Below the pieces are notes generated by a model. It saw only the letters and a list, made by a program, of their open reading frames with translations, searched no databases and was not told the DNA's origin. Position numbers and translations under genes: made by a program. Of a DNA stretch of 64,000 bases, positions 19,373 to 27,783 are shown piece by piece (the stretch's first letter is position 1; each line of letters opens with the position of its first letter). The stretch lies in the NCBI RefSeq assembly GCF_014696105.1, contig NZ_JACJPO010000010.1:92235-156234 (forward strand), read 5' to 3'. This DNA is from Microcoleus sp. FACHB-1515 (GTDB lineage Bacteria; Cyanobacteriota; Cyanobacteriia; Elainellales; Elainellaceae).

Positions 19373-20005
19373 TTACAGATATCCTTCCGATTCGCCAAAT
19401 TTACGCAAGCGGGGCAAACATTGCCGCTGATAAAAGCTGCTGAGTGTGGAAACCGACAGGCCAAATTCTGCCGCCAACGCTTTCCAACTGGTTTCTGGCG
19501 GCAACCGTCGCAGAATTAACTGTTGAACTGTCACAGTCGGATGTCCTTCGATGTGAACTCGCCGCAGTTCGCCGCTGAAATCCGCTTCTACCCAAGCTTT
19601 CACGTCTTCCAGAATCGGCGGGGCGTCTGGTTCTGCTGCGAGATTGTCTACCGGATCGAGTTCTTCCTCGCTGTGCGATCGCTTCACCTGCGCCGTCTGC
19701 GTCGCCCGCTTTTGCTGTTCAATAAATCCGTCTTGCAGCCGCCGCTTCAGGTAGGCATTCAGCCAGGTGGCAACGCTGCCAAAGTTGGGGTCGTATTGCG
19801 CTCCGGTTTTGGCTTCGCAGATGTTTTGGCAAAAGTACATCCAGGTTTGTTGCAGCGCATCGGCATAGTAGGGCGAATAGTCGCGCCACAATTTCGGCGT
19901 GGTCGATCGAATAATTTGCGTCAGACCGCGCTGTCGCTTGACGCTGCCCGCAGGATGCCGACAGGTTTCTTCCACCAAGTTGCGTAGCCGTTCAGCTTCA
20001 CTCAT
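19373..20005 (-). CDS. Sigma-70-like factor (block A)
   Basis: A 210-residue protein with a region-2-like helical part (YADALQQTWMYFCQNI, VATWLNAYLKRRLQDGFIE) and a C-terminal region-4-like HTH (SWKALAAEFGLSVSTLSSFYQRQCLPRL). The size fits small, ECF-like cyanobacterial factors. It leads the set with DUF1822, CHAT-CHASE2 and DUF928, so self-controlled expression of this set is plausible. No separate anti-sigma gene is visible; DUF1822 or the membrane CHAT-CHASE2 protein could serve. The linker between the two parts is long and acidic. Confidence 0.75.
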   Translation of the reverse strand: MSEAERLRNLVEETCRHPAGSVKRQRGLTQIIRSTTPKLWRDYSPYYADALQQTWMYFCQNICEAKTGAQYDPNFGSVATWLNAYLKRRLQDGFIEQQKRATQTAQVKRSHSEEELDPVDNLAAEPDAPPILEDVKAWVEADFSGELRRVHIEGHPTVTVQQLILRRLPPETSWKALAAEFGLSVSTLSSFYQRQCLPRLRKFGESEGYL

Positions 20006-20179
20006 AGGACGACGGGCATGGGCGATCGCTCTGACTCAGGGCAGGAAGACTTAGGGCAAGAAGACTTAAGGCAAGAACGAGTCTATCAACCCTTGAGGCT
20101 TTCGGCTAGCGGTGAATATCAGCGGCACAAGTGATCGAGTTGCAACCGTGTTTTGGTCATCACGACTATGATATTTCAG

Positions 20180-20252
20180 CGGGAAGTGACGGGATCGAAC
20201 CGCCGTCTCGCCGTCTTCAGCGGCACGTGAGCACCAGCTTCACCAACTTCCC
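20180..20252 (-). tRNA. tRNA-Phe(GAA)
   Basis: Acceptor GGGAAGT pairs with ACTTCCC, anticodon loop CTGAAGA, T-arm GGCGG-TTCGATC-CCGTC. The variable loop has only four bases and position 73 reads G rather than the usual A for Phe. No CCA is encoded. Last gene of the array. Confidence 0.8.
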
Positions 20253-20256
20253 TTGG

Positions 20257-20339
20257 CGGAGGACAGAGGAATCGAACCCCTAGTCCAAGAACTACCCTGG
20301 TTTTCAAGACCAGTTGCCGACCATTCAGCGGTGTCCTCC
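20257..20339 (-). tRNA. tRNA-Ser(TGA)
   Basis: Acceptor GGAGGAC with GTCCTCC, anticodon stem CTGGT-CTTGAAA-ACCAG, long variable arm of serine type, T-loop TTCGATT and discriminator G. No CCA is encoded. Confidence 0.88.
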
Positions 20340-20345
20340 TAATGG

Positions 20346-20419
20346 CGAGAACGGAGAGATTCAAACTCTCAATCTTCGGTTTCGTAGACCGATATGTTAT
20401 TCCGTTACACCACGTTCTC
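20346..20419 (-). tRNA. tRNA-Arg(ACG)
   Basis: Acceptor GAGAACG with CGTTCTC, anticodon stem TCGGT-CTACGAA-ACCGA, T-loop TTTGAATC region normal. The wobble A would need deamination to inosine. No CCA is encoded. Confidence 0.85.
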
Positions 20420-20425
20420 ATTAGG

Positions 20426-20506
20426 CGGAGAGCAGTGGAATCGAACCACAATTGTTCATCCATCTGTTTAGCAAACAGCGTCGATCGCCCGATCGATTTA
20501 CTCTCC
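20426..20506 (-). tRNA. tRNA-Ser(GCT), unusual D-arm
   Basis: Acceptor GGAGAGT with GCTCTCC, anticodon loop TTGCTAA within an ACAG-type stem, discriminator G. The D-arm is a perfect inverted repeat (TCGATC-GGGC-GATCGA), much tighter than normal, and the variable arm is short for serine. It may be a divergent but active tRNA or a decaying one. Confidence 0.65.
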
Positions 20507-20519
20507 ATAATTGAACCGT

Positions 20520-20605
20520 TGGTAGGTCGGGCAGGAGTTGCACCTGCAACGCAAAGTGCGGCGGTTTTACAGACCGTTGCCCACGCTGACTAGGCGAGCC
20601 GACCT
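20520..20605 (-). tRNA. tRNA-Tyr(GTA), CCA encoded
   Basis: Acceptor AGGTCGG with CCGACCT, discriminator A and an encoded CCA. The anticodon loop is CTGTAAA and there is a long type II variable arm (GCACTTTGCG), as in bacterial tyrosine tRNAs. Confidence 0.85.
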
Positions 20606-20635
20606 ATAGTTTTTTCTGCTTAAAAATGAGCCAGT

Positions 20636-20712
20636 TGGCAGTGCCGACGGGAATCGAACCCGCAAACACAAGTTTGAAAGACTTGCGGCTTTACCAGTTT
20701 GCCTACGGCACC
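20636..20712 (-). tRNA. tRNA-Glu(TTC), CCA encoded
   Basis: Acceptor GGTGCCG with CGGCACT, discriminator G, encoded CCA. Anticodon stem CAAGT-CTTTCAA-ACTTG and T-arm GCGGG-TTCGATT-CCCGT are regular. Confidence 0.85.
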
Positions 20713-20779
20713 AAACTTTGAAATTTCTGCTTTCAAGTTTCTACAGTGTGCAAGTTTGAAAAGCTGTTTTAGTCTGCGA

Positions 20780-20858
20780 ACAGACAATAGGATTTGAACC
20801 TATAGAACCGATCGAAATCAGTTTTTACCAGTTTGTAAGCTTTCCGAATTGGGGCACA
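20780..20858 (-). pseudogene. Degenerate tRNA, perhaps former tRNA-Arg(TCG)
   Basis: The T-arm ATAGG-TTCAAAT-CCTAT and a D-arm-like AAACTGG are clear, but no 5' acceptor strand pairs with TGTCTGT. The 3' strand instead pairs with bases just beyond it to form GTCTG-TTCG-CAGAC. The anticodon stem ACTGA/TCGGT encloses only six bases (TTTCGA), one short of a tRNA loop; a restored loop would read TCG. This looks like a broken tRNA. Confidence 0.55.
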
Positions 20859-20866
20859 CCATAGAA

Positions 20867-20937
20867 CGCACAGACCAGGATTTGAACCCGAACCAAAGGT
20901 TTTGGAGACCCTTGTGCTGCCGTTACACCATCTGTGC
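20867..20937 (-). tRNA. tRNA-Trp(CCA anticodon)
   Basis: Acceptor GCACAGA with TCTGTGC, anticodon stem AGGGT-CTCCAAA-ACCTT, T-loop TTCAAAT, discriminator G as expected for Trp. No 3' CCA is encoded. Confidence 0.88.
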
Positions 20938-20981
20938 AGGAGTTGCGGAGTTTAGCTAACACAAATGCAACCCGAAGTTGT

Positions 20982-21060
20982 TGGAGACGTGGGGAATTGA
21001 ACCCCATCCTGCAACCGTCCGTTTGTTGGTTTCAGAAGCAGGTGATGCCATCGCGTCCCC
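20982..21060 (-). pseudogene. tRNA-like gene with abnormal anticodon arm
   Basis: Acceptor GGGGACG with CGTCTCC and T-arm TGGGG-TTCAATT-CCCCA are sound and position 73 is A. The middle is abnormal: a perfect CCTGC/GCAGG stem encloses 25 bases instead of seven, and the D-loop is nearly absent (GATG-G-CATC). No anticodon can be assigned. It is a decayed tRNA or one carrying an insertion. Confidence 0.55.
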
Positions 21061-21065
21061 ACGAG

Positions 21066-21139
21066 CGAGGATGACAGGAATTGAACCTGTGACCATTTGT
21101 TTCGGAAACAAATGCTCTGTCCGTCTGAGCTACATCCTC
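21066..21139 (-). tRNA. tRNA-Arg(CCG)
   Basis: Acceptor GAGGATG with CATCCTC, D-arm AGCTCAGACGGACAGAGC, anticodon stem TTTGT-TTCCGAA-ACAAA, T-arm ACAGG-TTCAATT-CCTGT. A very regular tRNA without encoded CCA. Confidence 0.88.
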
Positions 21140-21142
21140 AAT

Positions 21143-21219
21143 TGGAAGCCGCGACGAGAATTGCACTCGCTTCTCTCTGGCTGAGAACCAGAGCGACTTT
21201 TCTAGTCGTCCACACGGCT
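21143..21219 (-). tRNA. tRNA-Glu(CTC), CCA encoded
   Basis: Acceptor AGCCGTG with CGCGGCT and an encoded CCA. The anticodon stem TCTGG-TTCTCAG-CCAGA gives CTC. The D-loop lacks the usual GG, the T-loop reads TGCAATT instead of TTC-type, and position 73 is T. First gene of the array and clearly divergent. Confidence 0.6.
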
Positions 21220-21484
21220 TTGTCAGGTTGATGATTCAAAAGGTGAACAATTAACGCATTGAACGCATCAACATCAAATGGCAATTTAGTTGTCAAGGTT
21301 CAGTCATTGCTGTGGAGTGAGCAGAAATTAAGGAAATCGCTCTTCCAGAAAATAGTTTTAAGATTGCGTAGCGATCGAACCTACTGCGATTCAGATAGCT
21401 TTTTGGAACTCAATGGCTTTTCTTGCCAAGGCATAGAAGCACCAAGAAGATCAGCCGTTAAGAATGAAGTCTTTAGTTGAAGAT

Positions 21485-21520
21485 TCAAGCATGGCAGCGA
21501 TCGTTCAGTGAGTCGTTCAT
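21485..21520 (-). CDS. 11-codon open frame behind a strong ribosome site
   Basis: AAAGGAG, six bases, then an ATG opening MNDSLNDRCHA and a stop. The ribosome site is among the best in the window, yet the frame stops at once. It may be a leader peptide of the tRNA array or the truncated head of a lost gene. Confidence 0.3.
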   Translation of the reverse strand: MNDSLNDRCHA

Positions 21521-21542
21521 TGGATTGCTCCTTTCTCATCTC

Positions 21543-21580
21543 ATGCTACAAGCGTAATACAATATGCTACATAGCGTCAA
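21543..21580 (-). promoter_or_regulatory. Promoter-like site facing the tRNA array
   Basis: On the minus strand TTGACG is followed after 15 bases by TATTAC, with two copies of TGTAGCAT around the presumed -10 region. It lies upstream of the 11-codon frame and about 320 bases before the first tRNA. The repeated octamer could be an operator. Confidence 0.4.
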
Positions 21581-21698
21581 GGGGGTACTACAACTTTTTT
21601 GGATTTTTTTCGAGAAGGGGAAGGACGAGCGCAACAAAATCGCAATAAAAATGTCTGTAATGCCCTCTCTGTCTCGATCGCACTTCCTACAAAACAAA

Positions 21699-21726
21699 CC
21701 CTGCCCCTAGTGATTCAGGAGCAGGG
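21699..21726 (-). terminator. Terminator-like hairpin on the minus strand
   Basis: Minus-strand CCCTGCTCCT pairs with AGGGGCAGGG (10 bp, one G-U), and TTTGTTTT follows. No minus-strand gene lies upstream, so it may be left over from a lost gene or block antisense reading into the array. Confidence 0.45.
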
Positions 21727-21973
21727 AAAAAAAATTCGATGGATTCCCTGCAATTGCTCAGATTGGCAAACTTGATGCAGCGTGTTCTTCATAAAAATAC
21801 ACGGTTAGAATTTGCCAAACAGGTTGAGAATGAGCGCTAGAGTTATCCGCTCGATCGCACCATCAATGCTACACAAACTACATTTCGATCTCAGCGAGAT
21901 GCGATATGCTGGCAGCTATTCGAGTTTGTCATGAAAGGTGTAGTCGCTCAAAATTTCGATCAGGGGAATGCAG

Positions 21974-24900
21974 ATGAGTGGAAGTTGGAAGCTGTGGTCT
22001 GCCTGCTTGCTTGCTAGTGGAGCGATCGCCTTCTCTACTGATGCTGCGCTTGCCCAAAACCGCCCCGATGCTGACATAAGCCTGGGCAGTGCAAGCTCGA
22101 TCGTCATACCAGAAGGAGAGTTGCGCGATCGAATTGAGGGCGGAGCAAGACATGGTGCAAACCTACTGCATAGCTTTGAGCAATTCAATATCGGTGAAGG
22201 GCGATCGGCTTACTTTGTTGATCCCGGTGGTGGCATTGAAAACATTCTGGCTCGTGTCACAGGAGAGCGATCGCAAATTGACGGCACGTTAGGCGTATTA
22301 GGCGACGCCAACCTATTTTTGTTGAACCCTAGGGGCATCGTTTTTGGCCCCAATGCTCGCCTCGATCTGCGAGGTTCTTTTGTTGCCAGCAGTGCCGATC
22401 GAATCCAATTCGATCAGGGAGATTTCAGCGCTGATCCACAAGCACCATTGCCTCCAATCACAATTAGTGTGCCAATTGGTTTGCAGTATGGAGCACAACA
22501 ACCAGCAAACATTCGGGTTGAAGGATCATTAGAAGTTGATCCAGGAGAAAATTTAATTTTAGCAGGCGGCAGCATTCGGCTTGATAGTGGTAATTTGCTT
22601 GCACCAGGCGGACAAGTTGATTTAGCTGGAGTCGGTGGAGCCGGAACGCTAAGTTTTTTTGAAAATCAAGTGCGGTTACGATCGATCGCGGCCAACATCG
22701 ATCGCGCAGATATCACGCTCGCGAATGGCGCTTTCGTCAGTGTTCGGGCTGAAAACAGCGGAGGGATTTCGATCGACGCCCAAAATTTCACCCTCACAGA
22801 AACGAGCGGATTGATTGCTGGAATTTTAGATTCAGCACCGACTGGTTTTCGTGCTGGAAACATTGAGGTAAATGCATTGGGAGAAGTTCGCCTGAGCGAC
22901 AATAGTTTCATCAGCAATCGAATTTTTTCTGAAGCATTTGGTGAAGGTGGTGATATCAATATTAATGCTGGTTTGCTGTTGCTTGAAAGCGGTTCTCAAC
23001 TGAATACGGTTGCTTCAGGAGGTACTGCCGGGGATATTACTATTAATGCCGCTCGTCGCATTGAAGTGTCTGGCGGTAGTTTGCCGACTGGCAATACAAG
23101 AGAAGCCGAATTAATTCCGGTCAGCCAACTTCAAAGGCTCCTTCCTGATGGCTCTCCTGAAAGATTTGCTAGTGCAATCAATACTTCACTGTTTCCGGGC
23201 GGTGAAGGTCAAGGCGGCAACATTGAAATTACAGCACCCCAAATTGTAGTTGATGGAGGAGCCGCTTTGGTTGCCAGCACTTTTGGTGAAGGTGGGGCAG
23301 GCAACCTCACAATTACTGCTCCCGATCAAGTGCTTTTGGAGGGCGAAGACAGCTTTGGATTTGCGAGTACGGCTTCAAGTCGTGTTGAATCCGGGGCTAG
23401 AGGCGACGGTGGCAATATTTTCGTCAATACCGATCGTTTGCGAATGATTGAAGGTGCTGAAATGACGGTGACAACAACTAGCAATGGCAACGCGGGCAGT
23501 ATCTTCTTGAATGTGCAAGATAGCATTCGACTTAGCGGCATCGGTAGTAATGGATTTCCGACTAGCCTGAATAGTCAGGTTCTCAATAATGGTGTGGGTC
23601 GTGGTGGCAGAATTGTAGTTCTCGATCGATCAAACACAAGGCTGGTTGAACTCACAGACGGTGCTGCAATTCAAACAAGGACGCTGGAAAGAGGAGGAGG
23701 AAGAGGAGGAGACATTGAAATTAATACTGACCGATTGATTGTGCAGAGTGGTTCAAGAATTACGACTGCAACAAGCGGTCGTTTTCGAGCAGGTAATCTA
23801 GTTGTCAATGCGAGCGATCGAGTTGAAGTGAGCGGTCAAAACGGCAGTGAACCAAGCCAGCTCAATTTTAGTACTTCTAATGCAGGCAATGCTGGTGTTT
23901 TAAGAGTCAATACACCGCGATTATTGATCAATAGTGGCGGGCAGATTATTGGGAATACAAGTGGAGGTGGAAGAGGTGGATTTATCTTTGTGGATGCCCC
24001 GCTTTTTGTGTCCGTGCAAGGAGCTGGAAGTCAGTTAGATTTCAACTCTGACAGTGAAGGGAATGCAAGAGGAGTTGAAATTCAAACTGGGCGATTAATC
24101 GTTCAAGATGGAGCCTCTGTTTCTGCAAGTGCTTCTGCAACTGGAGATGGCGGAATTCTACGAGTAGATGCTGATGAATCAGTTACAGTTGCAGGACAAG
24201 ATAGTCGCTTGGCGTTCGACACCAGCGGCGAAGGCAATGCGAGAGGCATCAACATTGAAACTGGACAGTTGATCGCTCAAGACGGAGGATTGATCACCGT
24301 CAGCAGTGGTGACACCGGAAACGGCAATCCCGGAAACTTAGTCGTTACAGCAGACTCAATTTTTCTGCAAAACGCAGGAAGTCTCACTGCTGAAACGCGA
24401 TCGAATCAGGGCGGCAACATTCGTCTGAATGTTGAAGAATCAGTGCTGATGCGTGATAGCAGCTTGATCTCAGCTTCGGCACGGCAAGACGCAAACGGCG
24501 GCAACGTTACGATTGTGACTCCTGATGGCTTCGTGCTAGCGGTGCTGTCGGAGAACAGCGATATTTTGGCGGTGGCGGAGGACGGCGATGGCGGCAGAGC
24601 AACTGCCAGAGCAGCAGGGGTATTTGGCTTTCGAGAACTCTTGCGCGGCGATCCGACGCCAGAGAGCGATTTTACGGCTGATTCAGAGTCGGGTAGACCC
24701 GGAGTTGTCGTTATCGAGACGCAAGAACAAGACTTGCAGGATGTGCCTGTTGATTTTTTGCGGACTGAAATTGCCCAAGGCTGCGAGGCAAGGGGCGACG
24801 AGTCGCAAAGTGAATTTGTCGTGACGGGCAGTGCCGGATTGCCCGCCTCAGATCCATCGGAGAGCGGCGATCTATGGGAAGATTTGCGTCCGCCAGATGC

Positions 24901-25081
24901 CAATGCCAGCTCGATCGATTCCGCCTCCAATTCCGCGCCTGTGCCTGCCCCTGTGGAGTCGATCGTGGAGTCGCAAGGCTGGGTGATCGGTGAGAATGGC
25001 GAAGTGCTGCTCGTGGCTCAAGCGCCCGCACCCACACCACAGTCGCCCGCACCCGTGCCGATCGCCTGCCCAACGCCATAA
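21974..25081 (+). CDS. TpsA-like exoprotein, FHA N-terminal domain (block B)
   Basis: A protein of about 1035 residues with a signal peptide (CLLASGAIAFSTDAALAQ). The TPS domain contains LLHSFEQFNIGEG, the block NILARVTG, and FLLNPRGIVFGPNA; the usual NPNG is NPRG here. A long beta-helix of GGN/GNL turns follows and the tail SQGWVIGENGEVLLVAQ matches the block A paralogue. ATG 21974 was chosen over 21968 because AGGGGA stands six bases before it. It is followed 14 bases later by the TPR-CHAT gene, whereas in block A the order is TPR-CHAT, RTX, TpsA. Confidence 0.9.
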   Translation: MSGSWKLWSACLLASGAIAFSTDAALAQNRPDADISLGSASSIVIPEGELRDRIEGGARHGANLLHSFEQFNIGEGRSAYFVDPGGGIENILARVTGERSQIDGTLGVLGDANLFLLNPRGIVFGPNARLDLRGSFVASSADRIQFDQGDFSADPQAPLPPITISVPIGLQYGAQQPANIRVEGSLEVDPGENLILAGGSIRLDSGNLLAPGGQVDLAGVGGAGTLSFFENQVRLRSIAANIDRADITLANGAFVSVRAENSGGISIDAQNFTLTETSGLIAGILDSAPTGFRAGNIEVNALGEVRLSDNSFISNRIFSEAFGEGGDININAGLLLLESGSQLNTVASGGTAGDITINAARRIEVSGGSLPTGNTREAELIPVSQLQRLLPDGSPERFASAINTSLFPGGEGQGGNIEITAPQIVVDGGAALVASTFGEGGAGNLTITAPDQVLLEGEDSFGFASTASSRVESGARGDGGNIFVNTDRLRMIEGAEMTVTTTSNGNAGSIFLNVQDSIRLSGIGSNGFPTSLNSQVLNNGVGRGGRIVVLDRSNTRLVELTDGAAIQTRTLERGGGRGGDIEINTDRLIVQSGSRITTATSGRFRAGNLVVNASDRVEVSGQNGSEPSQLNFSTSNAGNAGVLRVNTPRLLINSGGQIIGNTSGGGRGGFIFVDAPLFVSVQGAGSQLDFNSDSEGNARGVEIQTGRLIVQDGASVSASASATGDGGILRVDADESVTVAGQDSRLAFDTSGEGNARGINIETGQLIAQDGGLITVSSGDTGNGNPGNLVVTADSIFLQNAGSLTAETRSNQGGNIRLNVEESVLMRDSSLISASARQDANGGNVTIVTPDGFVLAVLSENSDILAVAEDGDGGRATARAAGVFGFRELLRGDPTPESDFTADSESGRPGVVVIETQEQDLQDVPVDFLRTEIAQGCEARGDESQSEFVVTGSAGLPASDPSESGDLWEDLRPPDANASSIDSASNSAPVPAPVESIVESQGWVIGENGEVLLVAQAPAPTPQSPAPVPIACPTP

Positions 25082-25095
25082 GTTAGGAGAAAGCG

Positions 25096-27783
25096 GTGAT
25101 TCGATTGATGCGCTGGCGATGCGATTTTCGTTGGGTTGTGCTGTTTTTGCTGGGCTTGATCTGGGCGATCGGCCTCAGTTCGATTTCGATTGCTGCATTT
25201 GCCTCGACACCAGCCGATCGGCTGACTGAGCAGGGCAGAACTTTTTACAGCGATCGACAGTTTGATCAGGCGGTGAATCGCTGGCAGCAGGCCGAACAAA
25301 CCTATGAGCAGCAAGGCGATCGCCTCGCCCAAGCGCAGACGTTGGCGTATCTCTCACTCGCCTATCAGCAGCTTGGACAGTGGCCGCAAGCACAAGCGGC
25401 GATCGATCACTGTTTTGATCTTCTAGAAAACACTGACAGTCAAGATGAGCGATCGCAAATTCTGGCGCAGGCGCTCAACATTCGCGGACGCTTGGAGTTT
25501 TCGTTAGGACAATCAGAGACGGCGCTGGCAACTTGGCAGCAGGCCACCGCAGTTTATCAGCAGCGCAGCGATCGCGTTGGCGTAACGGGCAGCTTGATCA
25601 ATCAGGCGCAAGCACTAGAGGCAATCGGTTTGTCGCGTCGTGCCTGTGTCACTTTGCTGGAGGCTTTGGAGATTTCCAGCAGTTGCGATCGCGCTGACTT
25701 TGCAAACCTCGAATTCATCTTAAATCGGTTGCAAGCTCAGCCTGACTTGCAAGTGCAAGCGTTGGGCTTTCGCAATTTGGGAAATGTGCTGCGACTGGTC
25801 GGATATTTCGAGCAGTCCAAGCAGGTTTTAGAGCGCAGTTTGAGCCTGCAAGTAAACGCTGCAACGCTGCTGAGCTTAGGAGAAACCGATCGATCGCTGT
25901 ACGAGCAGGCCAAAAATGAAGCCGATCGATTTCGATCGAATGAAAATCGCAATGCGGTTAAAGCGCGTGCAGAACAAGCGTTGAGCTACTATCAGCAGGC
26001 GATCGATGCTGCTCAAACTGAGCTACAGCAAATTCAGGTGCAACTGCGGCAGCTTAGTTTGCTGCTGGACTTGCAGCAGTGGTATCGATCGATCGATGCG
26101 GCCTCGGATGCAGAAACGCTACAGCTTCAAATTCAACCGCTGCTGAATGCTTTGTACGGCGGCGATGCGCTCAATCAGCTTCCCGTCAGTCAAGCGGCGA
26201 TCGCGGCGCGACTTCAGATAGCTCAACTGCTGCAAGTCCAGCAGCCAACGACTGCGACAGAACAACTGCAACTGCTGAGGACTGCGGTTCAACAAGCGCA
26301 AGAACTGGGTGATCCGCGATCGATTTCTGCCGCCTTGGGCAGTTTAGGCCGCTTTTATGAACAGACTGGCGAGGCCGCAAATGTGCAGCAGGCGCAGCAG
26401 CAGACCGAGCAGGCCTTGAACATCGCGCAGGCGCAGCAAGCTTGGGATCTAGCCTATCGCTGGCAGTGGCAGCTAGGACGGCTGTATGCCGCGCAGGGAG
26501 AACCCGATCGCGCGATCGCCTACTACCAAGCGGCGATCGAAACGCTGGAAGTTGTGCGGAGTAATCTGCTGGCGCTTGATGCCGAGGTGCAGTTGTCGTT
26601 TCGATCGGATGTGGAGCCAGTCTATCGTGAGCTAGCGGCACTGCTGTTAGCCAATCCGACTCAGGCGAATCTGAAGCTGACCGTCGAGACGATCGAAGGC
26701 TTGCAAGTGAGCGAACTGGAGAATTTCTTGCGCTGCAATCTCAGCCGCACGGTGGCGATCGATCGAGATCAAATCGATTCTGAGACGGCGATCGTCTACA
26801 CGATTTTGCTGCCCGATCGCTTGAGCGTCATTCTCAATCCGCTGCACTCCGATCAGCTTTACCTTTACACGCAAGCGATCGCAACTCGCGAACTAAATGC
26901 AACGGTGCGATCGTTGCGCGAAGCGTTGCAGAATGAAGACGCGATTTTGCCAGAAAGGTTAGCTTTGGCACAGCAGGCGTATGACTGGCTGATTCGCCCG
27001 TTTCACGCAGTTTTGCACGATTCTTCGGTGCAGACCTTGGTTTTTGTGTTGGATGGAGCGCTCCGCAACATTCCAATGGCCGCTCTGCATGACGGTCAGC
27101 ACTATTTGATTGAAGATTATGCGATCGCGCTGACGCCCGGACTGCAACTGCTGCAAGCGCAGCCGCTACAGGCTCGGCTGGATGCGATCGGCTTTGGTTT
27201 GTCTGAAGCGCGACTTGGTTTTACGCCACTCGCTTACGTTCCTGCTGAACTTGAAGAAATCAAAGCGGAAATTCCCGCTCAAATTCGGCTCAATCAGCAG
27301 TTCACCAGTGCGGCCTTTCGCGATGTGATGCTCACTTCACCCGCTTCGATCGTGCATCTGGCGACGCACGGCAGCTTCAGCTCTGTCTTGCGCGACACGT
27401 TCATCTTGACTTGGGATCAGCGGCTCAACATTGACAATCTCAGCAATATTCTTCGCAGCCGCGACGAAGGCACAACAGACCCGATCGAACTTTTAGTTTT
27501 AAGCGCCTGCCAAACGGCAACGGGCGACGATCGCGCGGCTTTGGGGCTGGCAGGTGTGGCCGTGCGATCGGGCGCACGCAGCACGATCGCTTCACTCTGG
27601 TCGATTAACGACGAGGCGACTGCCGAACTGATGCAGCAGTTTTACCAGTTTTTGGCTGAAGAGCGATCGACCCTCAGTCGTGCCGAAGCGTTGCGTCGAT
27701 CGCAGCTAGCGCTGCTGTCTGATCCCGATCGCCAATCTCCTTACTATTGGGCGGCTTTTGTGTTAGTCGGCAACTGGTTGTGA
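25096..27783 (+). CDS. TPR-CHAT protein (block B)
   Basis: An 895-residue paralogue of the block A protein. There is an N-terminal hydrophobic signal (VVLFLLGLIWAIGLSS), TPR-like repeats to about 500 (YSDRQFDQAVNRWQQAEQTY), and a CHAT domain with His in IVHLATHGSF near 756 and Cys in LVLSACQTATGDD near 803. It starts with GTG after AGGAGAA. Its last 21 bases overlap the end of the convergent DUF928 gene. A role as a protease triggered through the TPRs is likely by family, but the target is not known. The exoprotein just upstream is one candidate partner. Confidence 0.87.
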   Translation: MIRLMRWRCDFRWVVLFLLGLIWAIGLSSISIAAFASTPADRLTEQGRTFYSDRQFDQAVNRWQQAEQTYEQQGDRLAQAQTLAYLSLAYQQLGQWPQAQAAIDHCFDLLENTDSQDERSQILAQALNIRGRLEFSLGQSETALATWQQATAVYQQRSDRVGVTGSLINQAQALEAIGLSRRACVTLLEALEISSSCDRADFANLEFILNRLQAQPDLQVQALGFRNLGNVLRLVGYFEQSKQVLERSLSLQVNAATLLSLGETDRSLYEQAKNEADRFRSNENRNAVKARAEQALSYYQQAIDAAQTELQQIQVQLRQLSLLLDLQQWYRSIDAASDAETLQLQIQPLLNALYGGDALNQLPVSQAAIAARLQIAQLLQVQQPTTATEQLQLLRTAVQQAQELGDPRSISAALGSLGRFYEQTGEAANVQQAQQQTEQALNIAQAQQAWDLAYRWQWQLGRLYAAQGEPDRAIAYYQAAIETLEVVRSNLLALDAEVQLSFRSDVEPVYRELAALLLANPTQANLKLTVETIEGLQVSELENFLRCNLSRTVAIDRDQIDSETAIVYTILLPDRLSVILNPLHSDQLYLYTQAIATRELNATVRSLREALQNEDAILPERLALAQQAYDWLIRPFHAVLHDSSVQTLVFVLDGALRNIPMAALHDGQHYLIEDYAIALTPGLQLLQAQPLQARLDAIGFGLSEARLGFTPLAYVPAELEEIKAEIPAQIRLNQQFTSAAFRDVMLTSPASIVHLATHGSFSSVLRDTFILTWDQRLNIDNLSNILRSRDEGTTDPIELLVLSACQTATGDDRAALGLAGVAVRSGARSTIASLWSINDEATAELMQQFYQFLAEERSTLSRAEALRRSQLALLSDPDRQSPYYWAAFVLVGNWL

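Larger units (their letters stand above)
21220..21973. other. Intergenic stretch between tRNA array and block B
   Basis: There is no convincing protein gene in these 750 bases. They hold a promoter-like site and an 11-codon frame pointing at the array, and a terminator-like hairpin on the minus strand. Short runs such as CTACTGCGATTCAGATAG suggest worn-down older sequence. The 73-residue open frame at 21259-21480 has no ribosome site and no recognisable features. Confidence 0.5.

Noticed and set aside
21259..21480. A 73-codon open frame between the tRNA array and block B
   Set aside because: No ribosome site, no features, and it lies in sequence that looks worn.
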